Positions 12,701 to 25,600 of a stretch of 64,000 nt of DNA are shown here, piece after piece. The notes under the pieces are model-generated. The model was not told the origin of the DNA. It searched no databases and worked only from the letters and a program-made list of their open reading frames with translations. The DNA comes from Carnegiea gigantea. Its lineage: Eukaryota; Streptophyta; Magnoliopsida; Caryophyllales; Cactaceae. The stretch covers positions 970,001-1,034,000 of the forward strand of contig JAKOGI010000143.1 in NCBI GenBank assembly GCA_029747015.1, written 5' to 3'. The position numbers and the translations under genes were made by a program. Within the stretch, counting starts at the first letter, position 1. Every line of letters begins with the position of its first letter.

Positions 12701-15411
12701 CTTTGCTAACAAAGGGGGCGTTTGGATAGCGTCAGATGGGCAATCAAAGCAAAGAAAAATATTCCCCCACTTCCTCCTCTGCCCAAGCAAACCCCATGCC
12801 TCCTCCTTCGGAGAATTTAATGGCAGCCAAACAAAAATCTCAACTTTTTTCTACCCAAGTAGAGAGAAAGTAAGAGGTGGGTGATAACTGATAACGGAAG
12901 CAGAGGATCGGACCCGGGTTTTGCTTTGACTGTTACGGAAATCCCAAGAGGGTGGAAAATTAAAGTACTAAATTTCAGCTTAAAACTTTGAGATTACGGT
13001 TTCAACAACAAAATAAAAATACAATCTTTTTTTTTTTTTGGGTGGGGGAGGGCCTATCATATCATCTTTCTTAACTGGCACTACCGAAATCCAACATAAT
13101 TTAATGCAATTAACTAGATTTATGGAGAGAGAGTACATAGCATGTTCGAATCTTCCTCAAAGGACAAAAGAGTTAGTGCTAAAAAACTCAACTTGTGTTG
13201 TTACTGCTCATGCATGTAAAATATGCCAAAAAAGAGATTGAGTAGTTTGACTTAAAAGATGAAATCTTTTTTTCCTATTTGGCTTTCTCGGTACAATTTT
13301 TGATATTTTGTTTTTCGTATTTGTTGCAACAATTATTAGTCTATATTATTCAAAAATTAATTCAAATTTTGATCTTAAACAAGGTACAATTTATGCTTGT
13401 ATGAAAACTTATTGATTTTTGTGTATATTTACTAATTTATTAAAAAATAAATAATAAAATAAAATATTTTGATTTAAATTTGCTTGTGTGAACTTCTATA
13501 ATTTATTTTGAACCTCTTAGGCCATTTTTCAAATGAAGATATTTTGAAAGTTAATGTCGTCTTGTTATGATGCTCGTATCATATTTGTTGTACTTATTGT
13601 AAGCGTCACAATTTTTTTCTTCTTCTTATGTTTCGTCATATTCAAGCAAATGACCTTATGTATGATACAAATTTAAAGAAAATACTGATTACATGTGTGA
13701 TCCTCATTTTATATCTATAGAATTGTGTTTAGATTATGAAGACCCTTACATGTGATTATGTTTATTACTATTATGAGGAAGTGTATAAACTAAATATAGG
13801 TAAATAACTCTCTAGGGCCTATTTCAGCTAAAAATTTAACTAATAAAATATTTTATAATATATTGTAATGCATCTATTTACACAAATTTTTATTAGGTTT
13901 GAAGCACAAATGCCATACACATTCTTCATTGTCTTGTATAATAATTCAATATGATGATTACTGATATTGGAACTTGAAATAGTTCACTTTCCTATATTTA
14001 AATGCTATCTCAATTAAAATGCTAAATTAGTAATTGAAAAATGAGAAAAAATTCACAATACATATTCTAAACGTTTTTTAAAAAGGATCCAACAATGACT
14101 TAAATTAAAATGAAATTCCCAACCGACCAAGTTGTATATGGGTGGGTTTAATGCCTAGATCCCATCATACAATGGAGCTTAGAAACGGTTTACCAAACAA
14201 ATTAATGAATTAAACAGCTATTTTTTTTTAAAAAAAAGAAGAACAAGAAGAAAAGAAAAACAACTGACGTTGATTGTCGGCAAGTACCAACGGCTACAAT
14301 TTTCAATTTAAACTTCTTTTTTAATCTGGTAGTTTACGGGTACTTCACCAAGAAAGCATGGCGCGTGTTTCTGACGAGTATAACTGATTGGAGGATACAG
14401 AGCGTGGGTTTCACGGAGGCAGATACCCTTAATAAATGGCAAAGGTGCTAACAATAGTAACATGTGGTGGCGCGTGTATCGAAGTGTTAAGATATTTTAA
14501 TGGCCCACCGCCTCAGACACGTGCCTCAGACACGTGGGAACCTGTCTTGTTTTCAGTGAGTTTCGTCACATGTTTGCAAAATAAATATTGCCAAATTCAA
14601 GAAAATTATTAATTACAGCACCTAAAAAATTAAATAAGAAACCCGTTAACATAAAAATATAGAAACAACTTAGCCATGGTCCTCATGGAGCCTAAGATGA
14701 GATGTTTGATCCAAAGAAATTAATGATATAACAATCAACATATTAACTTCTTTCATGAAAATTATATTGTGTTATATTGTTGATGAATTAAATTTTATAT
14801 TGTTTCATTTTAAAATAACAAGAAATTGAGAATTGATTTCCCCCCTCTTCATAAATCATGACACTATAAAGATATAGGCAGTGAGTAGACTGAAATTTTA
14901 GACAATATATAAAAATTATGAAAATAATATGATTGATTTATTAGCTTATCTAATAATCAGCAGGAACTTATTTAGAAAATAACTAGGTGAAAATAAGTTG
15001 GTGTTTTTAATTGGTAATATAGCTAAAAATTCTATATTAGTATCACAATAACTCATTTAAAGCTTCAGTAGCAAATGAAAATTCTTGACCAATTTTGGAG
15101 ATATGCCCTCTAAGGATGACGACGACAAGTAGGTGAACATAAATGGCCTTGATAGAGGCATAGAGCTGTCCTACATGTGAGGAAGCCAACAAGACACTGA
15201 CTAAAGGGATGCCTCATTAAGTGGTGCAGTCAATTTTCACAATAATTTAGCAGATTTTTTCCCCTTTCAACCCTTTTCATCAGCACAGTACTATTGAATA
15301 TTAACGAATGATGATATATGGAAAGTTTACAATAACCATGCTTCTGCCTTTTCTGGCTAAAAAAAAATATGCCCTTTGCGTGGACGTAGTCATTTTGGGA
15401 TGCAAGCTGCT
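12700..15411. other. AT-rich intergenic region, no gene seen
   Basis: Long AT-rich stretch upstream of the OSCA gene. I found no exon-like frame. It contains a T-run/G-run composite at 13027-13050 and, at 14511-14536, a perfect 13-bp tandem repeat carrying ACACGTG twice (described separately). Confidence 0.5.
14511..14536. promoter_or_regulatory. Tandem ACACGTG (ABRE/G-box-like) repeat
   Basis: The 13-mer cctcagacacgtg occurs twice, head to tail, at 14511-14523 and 14524-14536, giving two CACGTG cores 13 bp apart. CACGTG with flanking A is the core bound by plant bZIP and bHLH factors. It lies about 1.8 kb upstream of the putative OSCA start, so a role there is only possible. Confidence 0.35.
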
Positions 15412-16632
15412 CTTTTTTTTTCTTTCTTTTTTTTTTTTTACATCAGGGTAAATGAGATCCAATACTGAGGTTAAGTTCTTCTTTTCATAAAAGTGCGACC
15501 AACTATATTACCAATTAAAATTTGACTGAGCTATGGCAAAATACATACATTGGTAACAAATGACGACGTAACGGAATGACCAAATTTGGATAGCCAATCC
15601 GCTACCATGTTGGATTCTCTGTACACATGATTTGCAATGTCTTGAATACCTTGACTTTTCCATTTATGAATATCTTGAATAATGTTGTGAATCTGCCACA
15701 AAACCATAATCTTGTCTTGTAGAGCTTGAATAACAATTTTGTTATCTCCCTCCACAAGTGTTTTATCAAAACCCTCTTGAATTGCTAAACTGTACCATCA
15801 TGCATAGCTCTTGCCTCTACCACCAGAATGGACGTGTTATCAAAGTGCACCGCTCTTGCCTTAATCAACCATCTAGTCAATCCTGGACCACGAAACCTTT
15901 TGCAGCTGATGAATGAGAGAGTGATCCATTGAAATTAAGCTCGACAAACCCTAGGGAGGGGAGTGCCACCTCACAAGATGGAATGAAGTAGAGAGGGGAG
16001 AAGAGCCCCTCCCCCCAAGACGAACATCAACCGATATACAAGCCCAAGTTCTCCATTTAGCATTAGCTTTTTTTGCACGTAATAAGCATGCAATGGGGTT
16101 GAGCATCTCATTGTTGAACAACACTGCATTTCTAGATTTCCAGATGATCCATAGTAAGAATGAAAGTCTTTGTAAAAACTTATGGTTGGGAGCCGAATGG
16201 GTCCTCCACTCCTCCCTAGGCTGTGGAAAAGGTCCTAACAGCCTATAGGCGAGGCATGTGTTGGAAGCCAGTGATGTTTGTCAGCAGGTTCCCAAATCTT
16301 ATTGACTGGATGACAATTCTTAAAAAGATGATCTATGGATTCGATATCTCCCAGGCAAACGGGCAGACGGTGTCAATGATAAGTCCTCTCCTAAGGAGGG
16401 CTCCTCTTAAGGGAAGGGCTCTATGGCATAATTGCCATAGGAAGATTTTGACTTTGGGCATTATGTCAATTTTCCATATCCAATTGAAGTACCATCTGGG
16501 TGTGTCATGAAATTTCTCTTTGTCGGCAACCCAGGTGGTTGACTTTGTGGAGAAATCTCTCGAACTATCTAGTCCCCAACATGTAAACCGCTCATGTAAA
16601 ATCATATGCATAGTGTCATCTTGAAAATTCAT
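15412..16632 (-). mobile_element. LINE relic with zf-RVT and RNase H-like remnants
   Basis: On the minus strand, 16632-16333 encodes a zf-RVT-like piece (WKIDIMPKVKIFLWQLCHRA) and 15755-15531 encodes an RNase H-like piece (MEGDNKIVIQALQDK and SNMVADWLSKFGHSVTSS). They are in the order expected at the 3' end of a plant LINE ORF2. The plus-strand T-rich run 15412-15440 would be the poly-A tail. The frame between the two pieces is broken. I did not find clear target duplications. Confidence 0.75.
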
Positions 16633-18984
16633 GCAGTGATTAGTTTAACTTTGAAGAGTTTATCCTTTTGAGTGGAATTTTTGAAATGGGATGTTAGAAC
16701 GAGTTACAAGGGGTAGGATAGGGTTGAATAGAGTGACACAGAGTGAGATATTTTTGAGTTTTCAACTACAAATTAAAACTTTCGGTTGAATTGGTTCATG
16801 AGAATGGTATCAAAGTATTTCTAAATGGCAGGTTTTAGGTTGAATCTCAGCAGTACCCATATTGAAATATTCGCAAAGTAAAGAGGGGTTTGTACTGCAT
16901 ATGCATTTCAAACTTGGTAAACATCTGTGTGGAAATGGACATATTAGAATATAAAATCTATTCTTGAAGTTTAAACTTTTAGCTAAGGTGGTTTTTGAAT
17001 GGTAAAAAGTTGAAGAGAGCTGAAAGAATTTTTTTAAAGTGCTGCTAATTAATACAAACCTTCAAGGTATATGTATACTACTCTTTTTTTTAAAAAAAAA
17101 AAAGGTTACCACATTAATCAATCGGTTAATAAAATACCCTTTTTGGCCGGGATAATTAAATAAATTTAAAAATATATTATTAAGGGCTGATAGAAGAAAT
17201 CAAGAAAACAAATGTACATGTTGAGATTAATTTGGACGCGTGCCCTATGATTCATGCTATTTGCGGCTGCCCCCTGTGCCTCAACTTACTAATTGTCACA
17301 ATTTGTAAAGAACTTCAAAATCATAAACGGTCTCTTCAAACATTTAAATAAAGTGGGTAACAGGACGCGTTACATCAGACATTATGATTAATGACTGACT
17401 ATGAAGTTAAAAAACAAAACATTAGATGATTAAATCTTGCACACAACATAGTTGCACATATAGATTCACGTAGGAAAACTTCGCTAAGACTTTTCGTATA
17501 AGTAATTATATGATAGTTGGCTACATAGTTTTTGTGTGAGTATACAGAGATTCAACGGATCCAAATACATATGATTTACTACAATTTTGCAATTATTTTA
17601 AACACCCTTTTATTTGATAGGGAAAAAAAAATTTGAAAATGAAAGCTAAGCTTCCCAAATGGATTTCAAACCAACCTTTTTTTGGGGGGCGTCTTGCTTT
17701 AGTCGGTAGCCACCATACTATTTAGAAACATAATTTATCATAAATAAAACTTCTCTTTTTGTTTGATGGTAAGGTTTAAAGAGCTTTAAAAACCCTACAA
17801 ACGAGAATGATAAGATTTAAGTAAAATACAAAATATCAAGGCAAATACTCAGTACACTTGAAGCATCTCACAAGATTTAGATCTCGACTCTCGAGTGCTG
17901 TCCAAGAAAATTTTACTCCAATAATTTGATCCAAGCCACAAAATTAGACTCTCCACCATAATTGTTAAAAGTTCCAGCTTTCATCATTGAATATTACTGC
18001 ATTTCAAATCTTCCTGAAAAACCATAAAAATGGTAAAACAAATACAATCATCCACGTCTTAAATTAACAGACGACACCGCCGAAAAATTATTAGTCCATT
18101 TTAACTGCATACCTTATCATTATCAATTGTCTTATTCCTATTAATTAGTCAACATGAGACAATTTCATAAGTCCTTTTAGGAAGCGATTGATGCTGCCAA
18201 CCCCCAACACTCACCGAGGTGCCCAAAATCTGTTGGGGTTGGGTGTATTATTCATTGAAGTCTGCACATATGACATAGAATGCAACAATTAGTGCAAGCC
18301 ACGTAACCATGGCCCTTACCACAAGTTCAGTCATTATTTCAATTCATTTGTCGTTGTCTTGCATTATTCCCTGGACTATTCATCCGGTTTCTTCATCCTT
18401 CATTTCCTAATTGAATGGATGGATATTAATTAGTTATGAGTATTCCTGAAAGAAAAACCATCGAAAATTCAGCAAGTAACGGTAATCGGTGAATATTGAA
18501 TATCAGTAATACTTCTCCGCTCACAGTGAGACACACGAGTGAATGCTAGTAACAAACACAAGATTTACTCTAGTTTTTGGGGCTGAATGATGGCTCTCGC
18601 TGAAACCCGGGTTTGAAAAGGGTGAATTTATGCAGTCCCATTGAACTTCCTACTAACAAACACACAGGAAAAGTGAGGTATAAGTTAACATGGAAAACTC
18701 GAGACCAACAATTTTTGATGAGACGATAATTACATACATACAAAGCCCAAATCCTTGGTGGGCGCATCAGGATCTGATGCCTCGACAATTTTCTCCACTT
18801 GACATCTTAGGGCAAAGGCCATTAGATATTTTCTTCAAGTGAGTGCAAGATATTTTCAGATGGAAAAGAGAACAAGATCATATGTCAATATCAAAGTCAA
18901 TTTCAAATTCAGTTTTAGCATTGGATGTAGCCAAAGCAAATTCATGTGTTGATCAATCCTGGGGAATTTCCCTGACTTTCTGGA
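16633..18984. other. AT-rich intergenic region upstream of RBCX
   Basis: No exon-like frame or RNA gene recognised. It contains a T-run/A-run palindrome near 17083-17103. The last few hundred bases should hold the RBCX promoter and 5' UTR, but I cannot place a TATA box with confidence. Confidence 0.4.
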
Positions 18985-20719
18985 ATGGATTCCGCGGCCA
19001 TCTTCGCACTTTCTCCTCCCACCTTTCTCACACCAAAACCCAGCAAGACCACGATCAAGACCCTTCCTGTCAGTCCATGGAAGCACAGGATATCTCAGCC
19101 CTCTCATTTGCACTGTCACAAGATGTTTGTACCTGGTACCCTCCCCCCTCCTCTTACACATACATTAAGAAATGCTTGCTGCAGCATCTTTAACACAAAT
19201 CAAATGCAGGATTGTCATAATGGTTAAACACAACATAGAGTTTGAATTTGATTGGGTACTTTCAGGTTTGATTATGTTTGGATCGATATAATTTGATTTG
19301 GGTCTGAATTCGACTAGGTTAATCTCAGGTCGGGTTATGTTTGGATTGATGTAATTTTGGTCCTATTTGGCTTGATTTCAGGATAGGTAATGATTCTGTT
19401 GACACAATTTTGGGTTGGGTTATCCTGGGTTTGAGTTGAGGTTCAGGTCTACTGTCAATTAGTCCAACAGATTGTCTTGAAAATATGAGCATCCATGAGC
19501 AGGAAAATTTTCAATTAGGTAAATCGTGCCTGGGGTAAAATTCAGTGCCCTATTTGCTCTAGTAGGTCAATTTTCGTTCAGTAAAAATCAAGTTCTCTTT
19601 CCTGCAAGAGCGGGACTACCTCAACTTGACATGCCTGTATCCATGCAGGATTTGGAGAAGCACCTCCAGAAGCAAAGGCAGCCAACAACCTCCACAATTT
19701 CTTTACTTACATTGCTGTCAAAATAGTTGCTGCCCAACTGGAGGTAAGTCCCCCCAATCTCTGCTAGTGAGACTTGTTCCTCTCAGCTGAAATTTCTTTC
19801 TACTCCTAGCTGTAAACACTACATCAACAAAGATTCAAGAGAGATAATTAGAAATCTGTTCTGAGACAAAGGCACATATGAGAATGATGAAGAAACAAAT
19901 TGTAAGACAGTTTTCTTGGTCTAATAACTTCCCTGCCAAAGCAGAGCTACAACCCTGAGGCCCACAAGGACTTGATGGAATTCTTGGCTAGACACTCTCT
20001 CAATGATGGGGACGAGTTCTGTGCAAGTTTGATGAGAGAATCCTCCAAACATAAAAGCTTAGGTAGGCTTATTTGGCATACAGGGTAATTCTCACTCTTG
20101 TAAGCTACTCTGAAAAATAGAAAACTATGTTATCGGACTCCTCACTACATGGGTTATGGGTACATGCCCAGATAATGTACTCATCCATTCTTTTGAATTT
20201 GAGTGATTTTAGCAAACAATGAAGTCTTAATTATCCGTTCTCATGCTGCTGGAGTGTCAGGTATCTGACATAGATACATGAGGTGAAATGAAGAGTCCGA
20301 CTAACATAGCCAGGAAAACATGGATTTTACTTAAATGAATTTCAAACTTCAACCTAACAAGAGTTTACATGCATGGCTTGCTCATGGTAATCCCTACCCT
20401 GTGGAACAGCCCTGCGAATTCTTGAGGTCAGTTGATAACACATTTCCATAAAGTTTTCTGTCTCCCCAAAATCGTTTCTCACTCATTGCAAATCCAGGTT
20501 CGATCTGCCTATTGCAGAGCTGATTTTGAGTGGGACAATCTAAAGCGGTTGGCAGTGAAGGTAAGAGAGAAAAACTATTATTAATTCTATTGCTGGGTGC
20601 TGAACGTCAGAGTCACACTATTATATGTCTGTAACATGTCGATGGTGATGCAGAGGGTTAATGAATCGAACACGAAGCTCATGAGGGATTATGTCCTAGA
20701 AACCAGCCATGTTGAATGA
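18985..20719 (+). CDS. RBCX: Chloroplast RbcX-type Rubisco assembly chaperone
   Basis: Six plus-strand exons join in frame: 18985-19135, 19649-19743, 19945-20062, 20410-20426, 20498-20560 and 20654-20719, 510 nt or 169 aa. The start MDSAAIFALSPPTFLTPKPS follows an in-frame stop at 18973 and resembles a transit peptide (Ser/Thr/Pro/Lys-rich, few acids). The mature part begins MFVPGFGEAPPEAKAAN and continues NLHNFFTYIAVKIVAAQLE, SYNPEAHKDLMEFLARHSLN, DGDEFCASLMRESSKHKSL, ALRILEVRSAYCRADFEWD, ending RLMRDYVLETSHVE-like (here KLMRDYVLETSHVE). RbcX dimers clamp the C-terminal tail of the Rubisco large subunit during holoenzyme assembly in the stroma. The function is taken from the family. Exon 4 is only 17 nt. 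All splice phases agree. It converges with the F-box gene 1.7 kb away. Confidence 0.93.
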
Positions 20720-22448
20720 CAGAAGTGAACAACAGATCCAGAGATCTCAAGATTAAGAACTTGATATAATATAACTCTGCGGTAAGATTGGGGCCATATA
20801 GCAAGCATTGAAAGACTATAGAAGCACGGCATGTACACCTATATTTGTACAGTTCACCAACAAAGTTGAAGCATCGACCATCAACTTAGTTATATGGCAT
20901 GTTTGCTAGAAAAGAACAGAATTGCAGTAAGTTACTGTAAGTTATTTCAATAAGTGTAGGAGAGAAAGGGCAAAAAAAACTCAAAATTGTAATCAATAAA
21001 GGCCTAGACCCCTCTGCTAGAAATGTGGGGTATGATGTTTCCAATCTTTATTCTCTGTGCTCACTGAGAGTTCTGAAGAGTTTTCCTTTTTTTAAGGCGG
21101 GATGCTTTCTAAAGAATGCCAAACCTTTCTTGTGTGACAAGAATGAAAAAGTGTCCGCCAAGGATCTCGCCAAAATGGAATTAAGGTGAAGTTACATGGC
21201 ACATGCAGAGAGCCTTACCCTTGTTGAGTAGAGGCTGTTTGCAAAAACAATCACTATGTAACCATCGGTTGTTAGTGTGTTACTCAGTTTCCCAAAAAAT
21301 AATCAAGAACAAGCTAACCAGTTTCCAAGAAAAAAAATTAAAACCAAGACCAAAACCAAGCCTCAAAGTACATACCAATAGACGATAGACTAGAAACGAG
21401 TTCCTTCATTTGGAACTTCCAACATGGTCAATACACCAAATAAAAGGACTTACCTCAGTGTTGACACACTTTTTCTGAATGTTCAAACCTATTTAGGCAC
21501 AGAAGAACATGGCATGCCTGAAGTCTCCACTTCAGCAAGCTTACATTGAGACTTGACCTGACAGGCGAGTCAGAAGAAACAAACTAAAAAATGAAACAAA
21601 AATTCTAAATTCTAAAGTCAATCTCTAACCTTCATGAATCAAATTCAATGTCTTTTCTGATGGCGTTGCACCTTCAGGAAGCTTTGTTACAGAGGTCATA
21701 TATCTGATACATGGTATCAGGCCAGAAAATGAGAGAGAAAAAACAACAGAAGAATCACTGAAATTGAACTAGTAGGACAGATTAGGCATGCACAATCTCT
21801 CACGTGAAACCGCCAGCTGTGATATATACCATACCTTTATCCCAATTCTGGATTGCAGGAGGCTATATGTACACTGCGCTTACAGCTATTAAAACAAGCA
21901 CCACTCTAAACACACATCAAAGTGAAACTATTTGTTAGTTTGAAACTAAAAGAGCCATTTATCTCGAACGTGTCTATAAAAGACCAACTCAATCAAGCAT
22001 GTCAATGTCCTAAATGCTTTATCTTTGCACCCGGACTTGGTGAGCATTCCGATTGCAATTTAAATTATTGTCAATCTTAATGTAGCTTGATGTCAAGAAA
22101 TAAAGTTAATAAGCATCAAAATGAACAAGGTGCAAAAGAGCCAATACAAAGGCAAAACGATCCAGCAAATGTGCACTTTTGATGATACTAAGTGCAAACT
22201 TAATGAGTAAGATATTTCAGGACATCACATAACAGAAGGTATCCAAAATTACAAAAGCATGACACATGAATTAAATTGCAAATTCATCAATAGAAAAATA
22301 TCAATCGCACAGAGTAACCAATGCGCTCAAGATTTCAATCTAGTCCATAAAATCTAAAAACAAAGAATTTGTCACCAGAATTTAACGCAGGAACTGTTTG
22401 TAACTTGAGTCAAAAACCAACATCAGGCGGCATACAGAAAAGAAGCCA
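20720..22448. other. Spacer between convergent RBCX and F-box genes
   Basis: Holds the presumed 3' UTRs of both neighbours. I see no further coding exons, RNA gene or clear mobile element. Confidence 0.4.
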
Positions 22449-23609
22449 TTAAACTAAAATATTCTTATCAAACCTTTGTTTCTTTTTGCTCCTGTCTTGT
22501 TTCATTTGATTCTCCTCTTCTTTATGGTGTTTCTTTTCCTTCTTAGTTTCTTTGCCCTGCAGCAAACGGGAATGCGCAAGAGGAACCAGGCTGTCCCCAC
22601 AAACTGTTACCTGAGAAAAATGCACTATGGGTACTTCAATCTCCGTCAGTGTCTTCTCTTCAGTGTTCCAAAGAACTAAACCTTGAGCGAATCCCCTTGA
22701 AAACAGAACCTCGCATCGTTTTTTAGTATTTGCCAAAGGCATTGCCTTTACAAATGGTAAGCTAAATAATTTTGTCCACGTTTCCTTGACTCCATATTCC
22801 TTCATGACCCATACATGAGAAGGATAAGAAGAAGGTATGATTGAGAAAATTACACAAAGGCATCCATCAAAAATCCCTAAATCAACCCACCATAAATCAT
22901 CTCCATGACCACAATTAGGCAGTGAGAACCCACTCCATTCCTCATAGTGAATATCAAAAGTCAGCAGTAATCTTCTGCAAGCTGAGGTCCAATGCAACCG
23001 GCCGTTGAATAGAAAACCATTAGCTTCGTCTATACTAGGAAATTTTCCAAGACATCTAGGCCCTCCCCATAAGCCAGTTCCCAAGCTATAAACCACAAAG
23101 CCGCACCCTGCAATGGCAACGATCTTATAATCATCACTTCGAGAATCATAACCAAACCCATACCACTGAGTGGACCTACGTCCAAAATATGGCACAAATT
23201 TGAACATACGAGTTGATGGATTGATCAAAGCTAAGCAAAAGGAATTGCGAATGCAGATCAAGCCATTGCATGAACCTACAACTTCAAAAAAACCATCTCC
23301 AAGGAAGGGTGGAGGTAAATAGAGTTTGGTACCCAAGCTATCTTCAGAGAATTGATGGCGGCCAGGGATGCGGCAAATCCAAAGGCACTGTGCTAGCTCT
23401 AAATCAGATTTTCCAGAATGTTTAGGCGTAAATATGAGGAACGAGTTAGAATTAGTCCCCAAGGAACGATTGTGATAGGATTTGATGAAATCCGAGCTCC
23501 CAATCAAATCATACCAGGATTTGCAGACACACTTGAAGCGAATGAGAGATTTTACAGGAAGTCCTTGAAGTATGTCGAAGATTATATCAAAAGGAAGTAA
23601 ATTGGCCAT
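22449..23609 (-). CDS. F-box protein with FBA (F-box-associated) domain
   Basis: Single-exon minus-strand frame of 386 aa. I start it at the ATG at 23609 (MANLLPFDIIFDILQGLPVK); the longer open frame to 23642 would need a TTG start. The F-box is at residues about 2-45 (LPVKSLIRFKCVCKSWYDLI), the part that binds SKP1/ASK in an SCF ubiquitin ligase. Next comes the FBA-type segment, with YGFGYDSRSDDYKIVAIAG at about 135-160, then LHWTSACRRLLLTFDIHYEE and VWVMKEYGVKETWTKLFSL. The tail of about 35 residues is Lys/Glu-rich (KKEKKHHKEEENQMKQDRSK). The family is large and substrates cannot be deduced. Decayed relatives of this gene lie at 24.9-25.6, 26.3-26.9 and 42.6-42.8 kb on the same strand. Confidence 0.9.
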   Translation of the reverse strand: MANLLPFDIIFDILQGLPVKSLIRFKCVCKSWYDLIGSSDFIKSYHNRSLGTNSNSFLIFTPKHSGKSDLELAQCLWICRIPGRHQFSEDSLGTKLYLPPPFLGDGFFEVVGSCNGLICIRNSFCLALINPSTRMFKFVPYFGRRSTQWYGFGYDSRSDDYKIVAIAGCGFVVYSLGTGLWGGPRCLGKFPSIDEANGFLFNGRLHWTSACRRLLLTFDIHYEEWSGFSLPNCGHGDDLWWVDLGIFDGCLCVIFSIIPSSYPSHVWVMKEYGVKETWTKLFSLPFVKAMPLANTKKRCEVLFSRGFAQGLVLWNTEEKTLTEIEVPIVHFSQVTVCGDSLVPLAHSRLLQGKETKKEKKHHKEEENQMKQDRSKKKQRFDKNILV

Positions 23610-23761
23610 TAAGCAACACAACACAACGACACACCAGTTCAACCTCTCGGGTTTTGAGGATCACAACAGGCTTTGCTCATTGAGGGTTGAATTTAAACTC
23701 AACAGGACATCAAAATCAGAATATACCCCCAAAATCCTAATTTGGCTTGGGTACGCATGAT

Positions 23762-24890
23762 TTCGCGCTTGAATTGAACAAAATTAGCAAATCAAAAGAG
23801 GCAAAAAAGAGAAAAGTTGCAATAATTGTTTAGGTCTGAAGACTCACCGATTGTATTCGTGTGGAACGAGAAACGCCTAAAACTTGCGGGAATTACTGAG
23901 CATGCGAATGCGAATTTAGGGTTCTAAAACACGTACAAGGAGAGAGGGAAAAGGAGTTGATTAAGATTTGGAGGTGGTTGAGAATTGACATAGAAGGCGG
24001 TATCGGCCAGGCAAAGGAATTCAAACTTGGGCGCCACGGTAAACCTGGGTCAGACAACCATTTCTTCTCTCTCTCTCTTCCCCCCCCCCCCCCGGGTTTA
24101 GTGCAATGAGTCAAAACTGATTAATTTCTCAAGTTTTGGGTTTACAATTTTTTAAAAAATTTTTTTTGAAGGTCAGAGGCGTTTCATTAACAGAGATCGA
24201 GCTCCCTAGCTTGAGAGCACTAGTAAGAAAAAATTTGTAAAAATTCAACTATTTGAACTTATTGCATAGTTTTAGTCCAATCATTAGACCTGTAATAATA
24301 TAACTCTTTTTTGATATGATCAGTAAGTAATAATTAACATTTGCCAACAACTACAGCTGCCTTGACATCTTCATGAAGCCATTGATCAAAGCAAAGCCTA
24401 CATCCCTGGAGTGAAGCTTTAGAACCATGTCCAAGGAGTTACTTTTTTATGACTCTATTCTTGCATATCCCACCATTCGTACTTTTTGAAGGTTGAAGAG
24501 AATGGTTGTAACTTACCCTTTCTCAACAAATGTTGAAACCAAGCCTCGGAGTCACTTTCCATGATGAATTCTTATCTCCCGCCATCAAGATTTGTTTGAA
24601 GGCCAAAAATAGCACTCTCGATTTTCGCAACGCTCTAGTTCATAATAACTAAAGTAACTCTTAAACCTACTATGATTCCATTTCCATCACGAAGGCAAAT
24701 CCTATCGTGTGTAAGGAATTAGGGAAGCAAAAGTATTCGAGGTTATCTTAGCCATAACTAGAGGCGGGAGAGACATCTCTGTTTTTGTCCATTCCTGTCT
24801 CGCACGCTAATTTCTTGTGATCCCCTTCTTGGTTACAGTCTCTATCTTCTTGCTTGCATGCTTCACCTTGCCGTATAAAGAATTGTGTCA
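23762..24890. other. F-box upstream region and degraded RNase H-like stretch
   Basis: Immediately upstream of the F-box gene is its presumed promoter and 5' UTR, including a CT run and a C run at 24065-24093. From about 24340 to 24750 the minus strand shows broken frames with a piece like IIMESDSEAWFQHLL, which resembles the RNase H-like end of plant LINEs. The evidence for that relic is weak. Confidence 0.3.
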
Positions 24891-25600
24891 AGGAGGAGCA
24901 AGGGTGTCCAAGCACACCGTGACTTGAGAATAATGCACTACAGGTTCTTCAATCTCCCTCATGGTCTTCTTCTCAGTGTTCCAAAGGAACAAACCTTCAT
25001 TGTATCCCTTTGAAAATAGAACCACGCACTGTCCTTTAATATTTGCCAAAGGAATGGCCTCTAAAAAGGAAAACTAAACAGTCTTGTCCAAGATTCCTCG
25101 ACCGCATATTCCTTCATAATCCAATGCATCAAATGAACACTCATGGGGCACGGAAAAGGACGTGATTGAGAAAGTTACACATAGAAAACCATCCAAAACC
25201 CCTTGCTGTATATGCCACTTCTTGTCTACATGATCATAGTTAGGCAGTGGTACCTCGTGAAATTGCTCGTCATGAAGATCAAAACTTAGCACTGATCTTT
25301 GGTAAGGTCCGGTCCAATGCAAGCAGTTGCTGATAAGCACAGCATTAGCTGCACCTCTACCAGGAAACAGCCATGATACCCAAGTCTTCTCCACGAGTGA
25401 GTTCTCAAGCAATATACCACAGCATCCAATGCAAGGTTGCAATCCTAACTATCTTATAATCATCTTGACAATCATAACCGAATCCATGACACTCAAATTT
25501 GCTCAATCCAAAGGATCTATCTTCACAGTACGAGACAAGTTTGAACATACGGGTTGATGGATTGATCAAAGCCAAACTGAGGAAATTAACAACACTAGTA
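24890..25600 (-). pseudogene. Decayed F-box/FBA gene copy (FBA part only)
   Basis: Minus-strand fragments match the FBA half of the intact gene at 22449-23609. They include KIVRIATLHWML, LHWTGPYQRSVLSFDLHDEQ (25442-25074 frame), GVLDGFLCVTFSIT, then after a frame change GLFLWNTEKKTMREIEEPVV and HYSQVTVC near 24920-25050. The intact copy has the matching GLVLWNTEEKTLTEIEVPIV. The F-box N-terminus is absent beyond about 25600. Frameshifts and stops show it is not functional. Confidence 0.8.

Noticed and set aside
18843..19193. Overlapping open frames on both strands at the RBCX first exon
   Set aside because: Only the frame starting at 18985 continues in phase into later RbcX exons. The others are shadows.
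19526..19726. Open frame MPGVKFSALFALVGQF over RBCX exon 2
   Set aside because: It is out of phase with the RbcX reading of 19649-19743 and has no domain.
23609..23642. N-terminal extension of the F-box protein (MNWCVVVLCCL)
   Set aside because: The first codon of the extended frame is TTG. The ATG at 23609 gives the normal F-box N-terminus.
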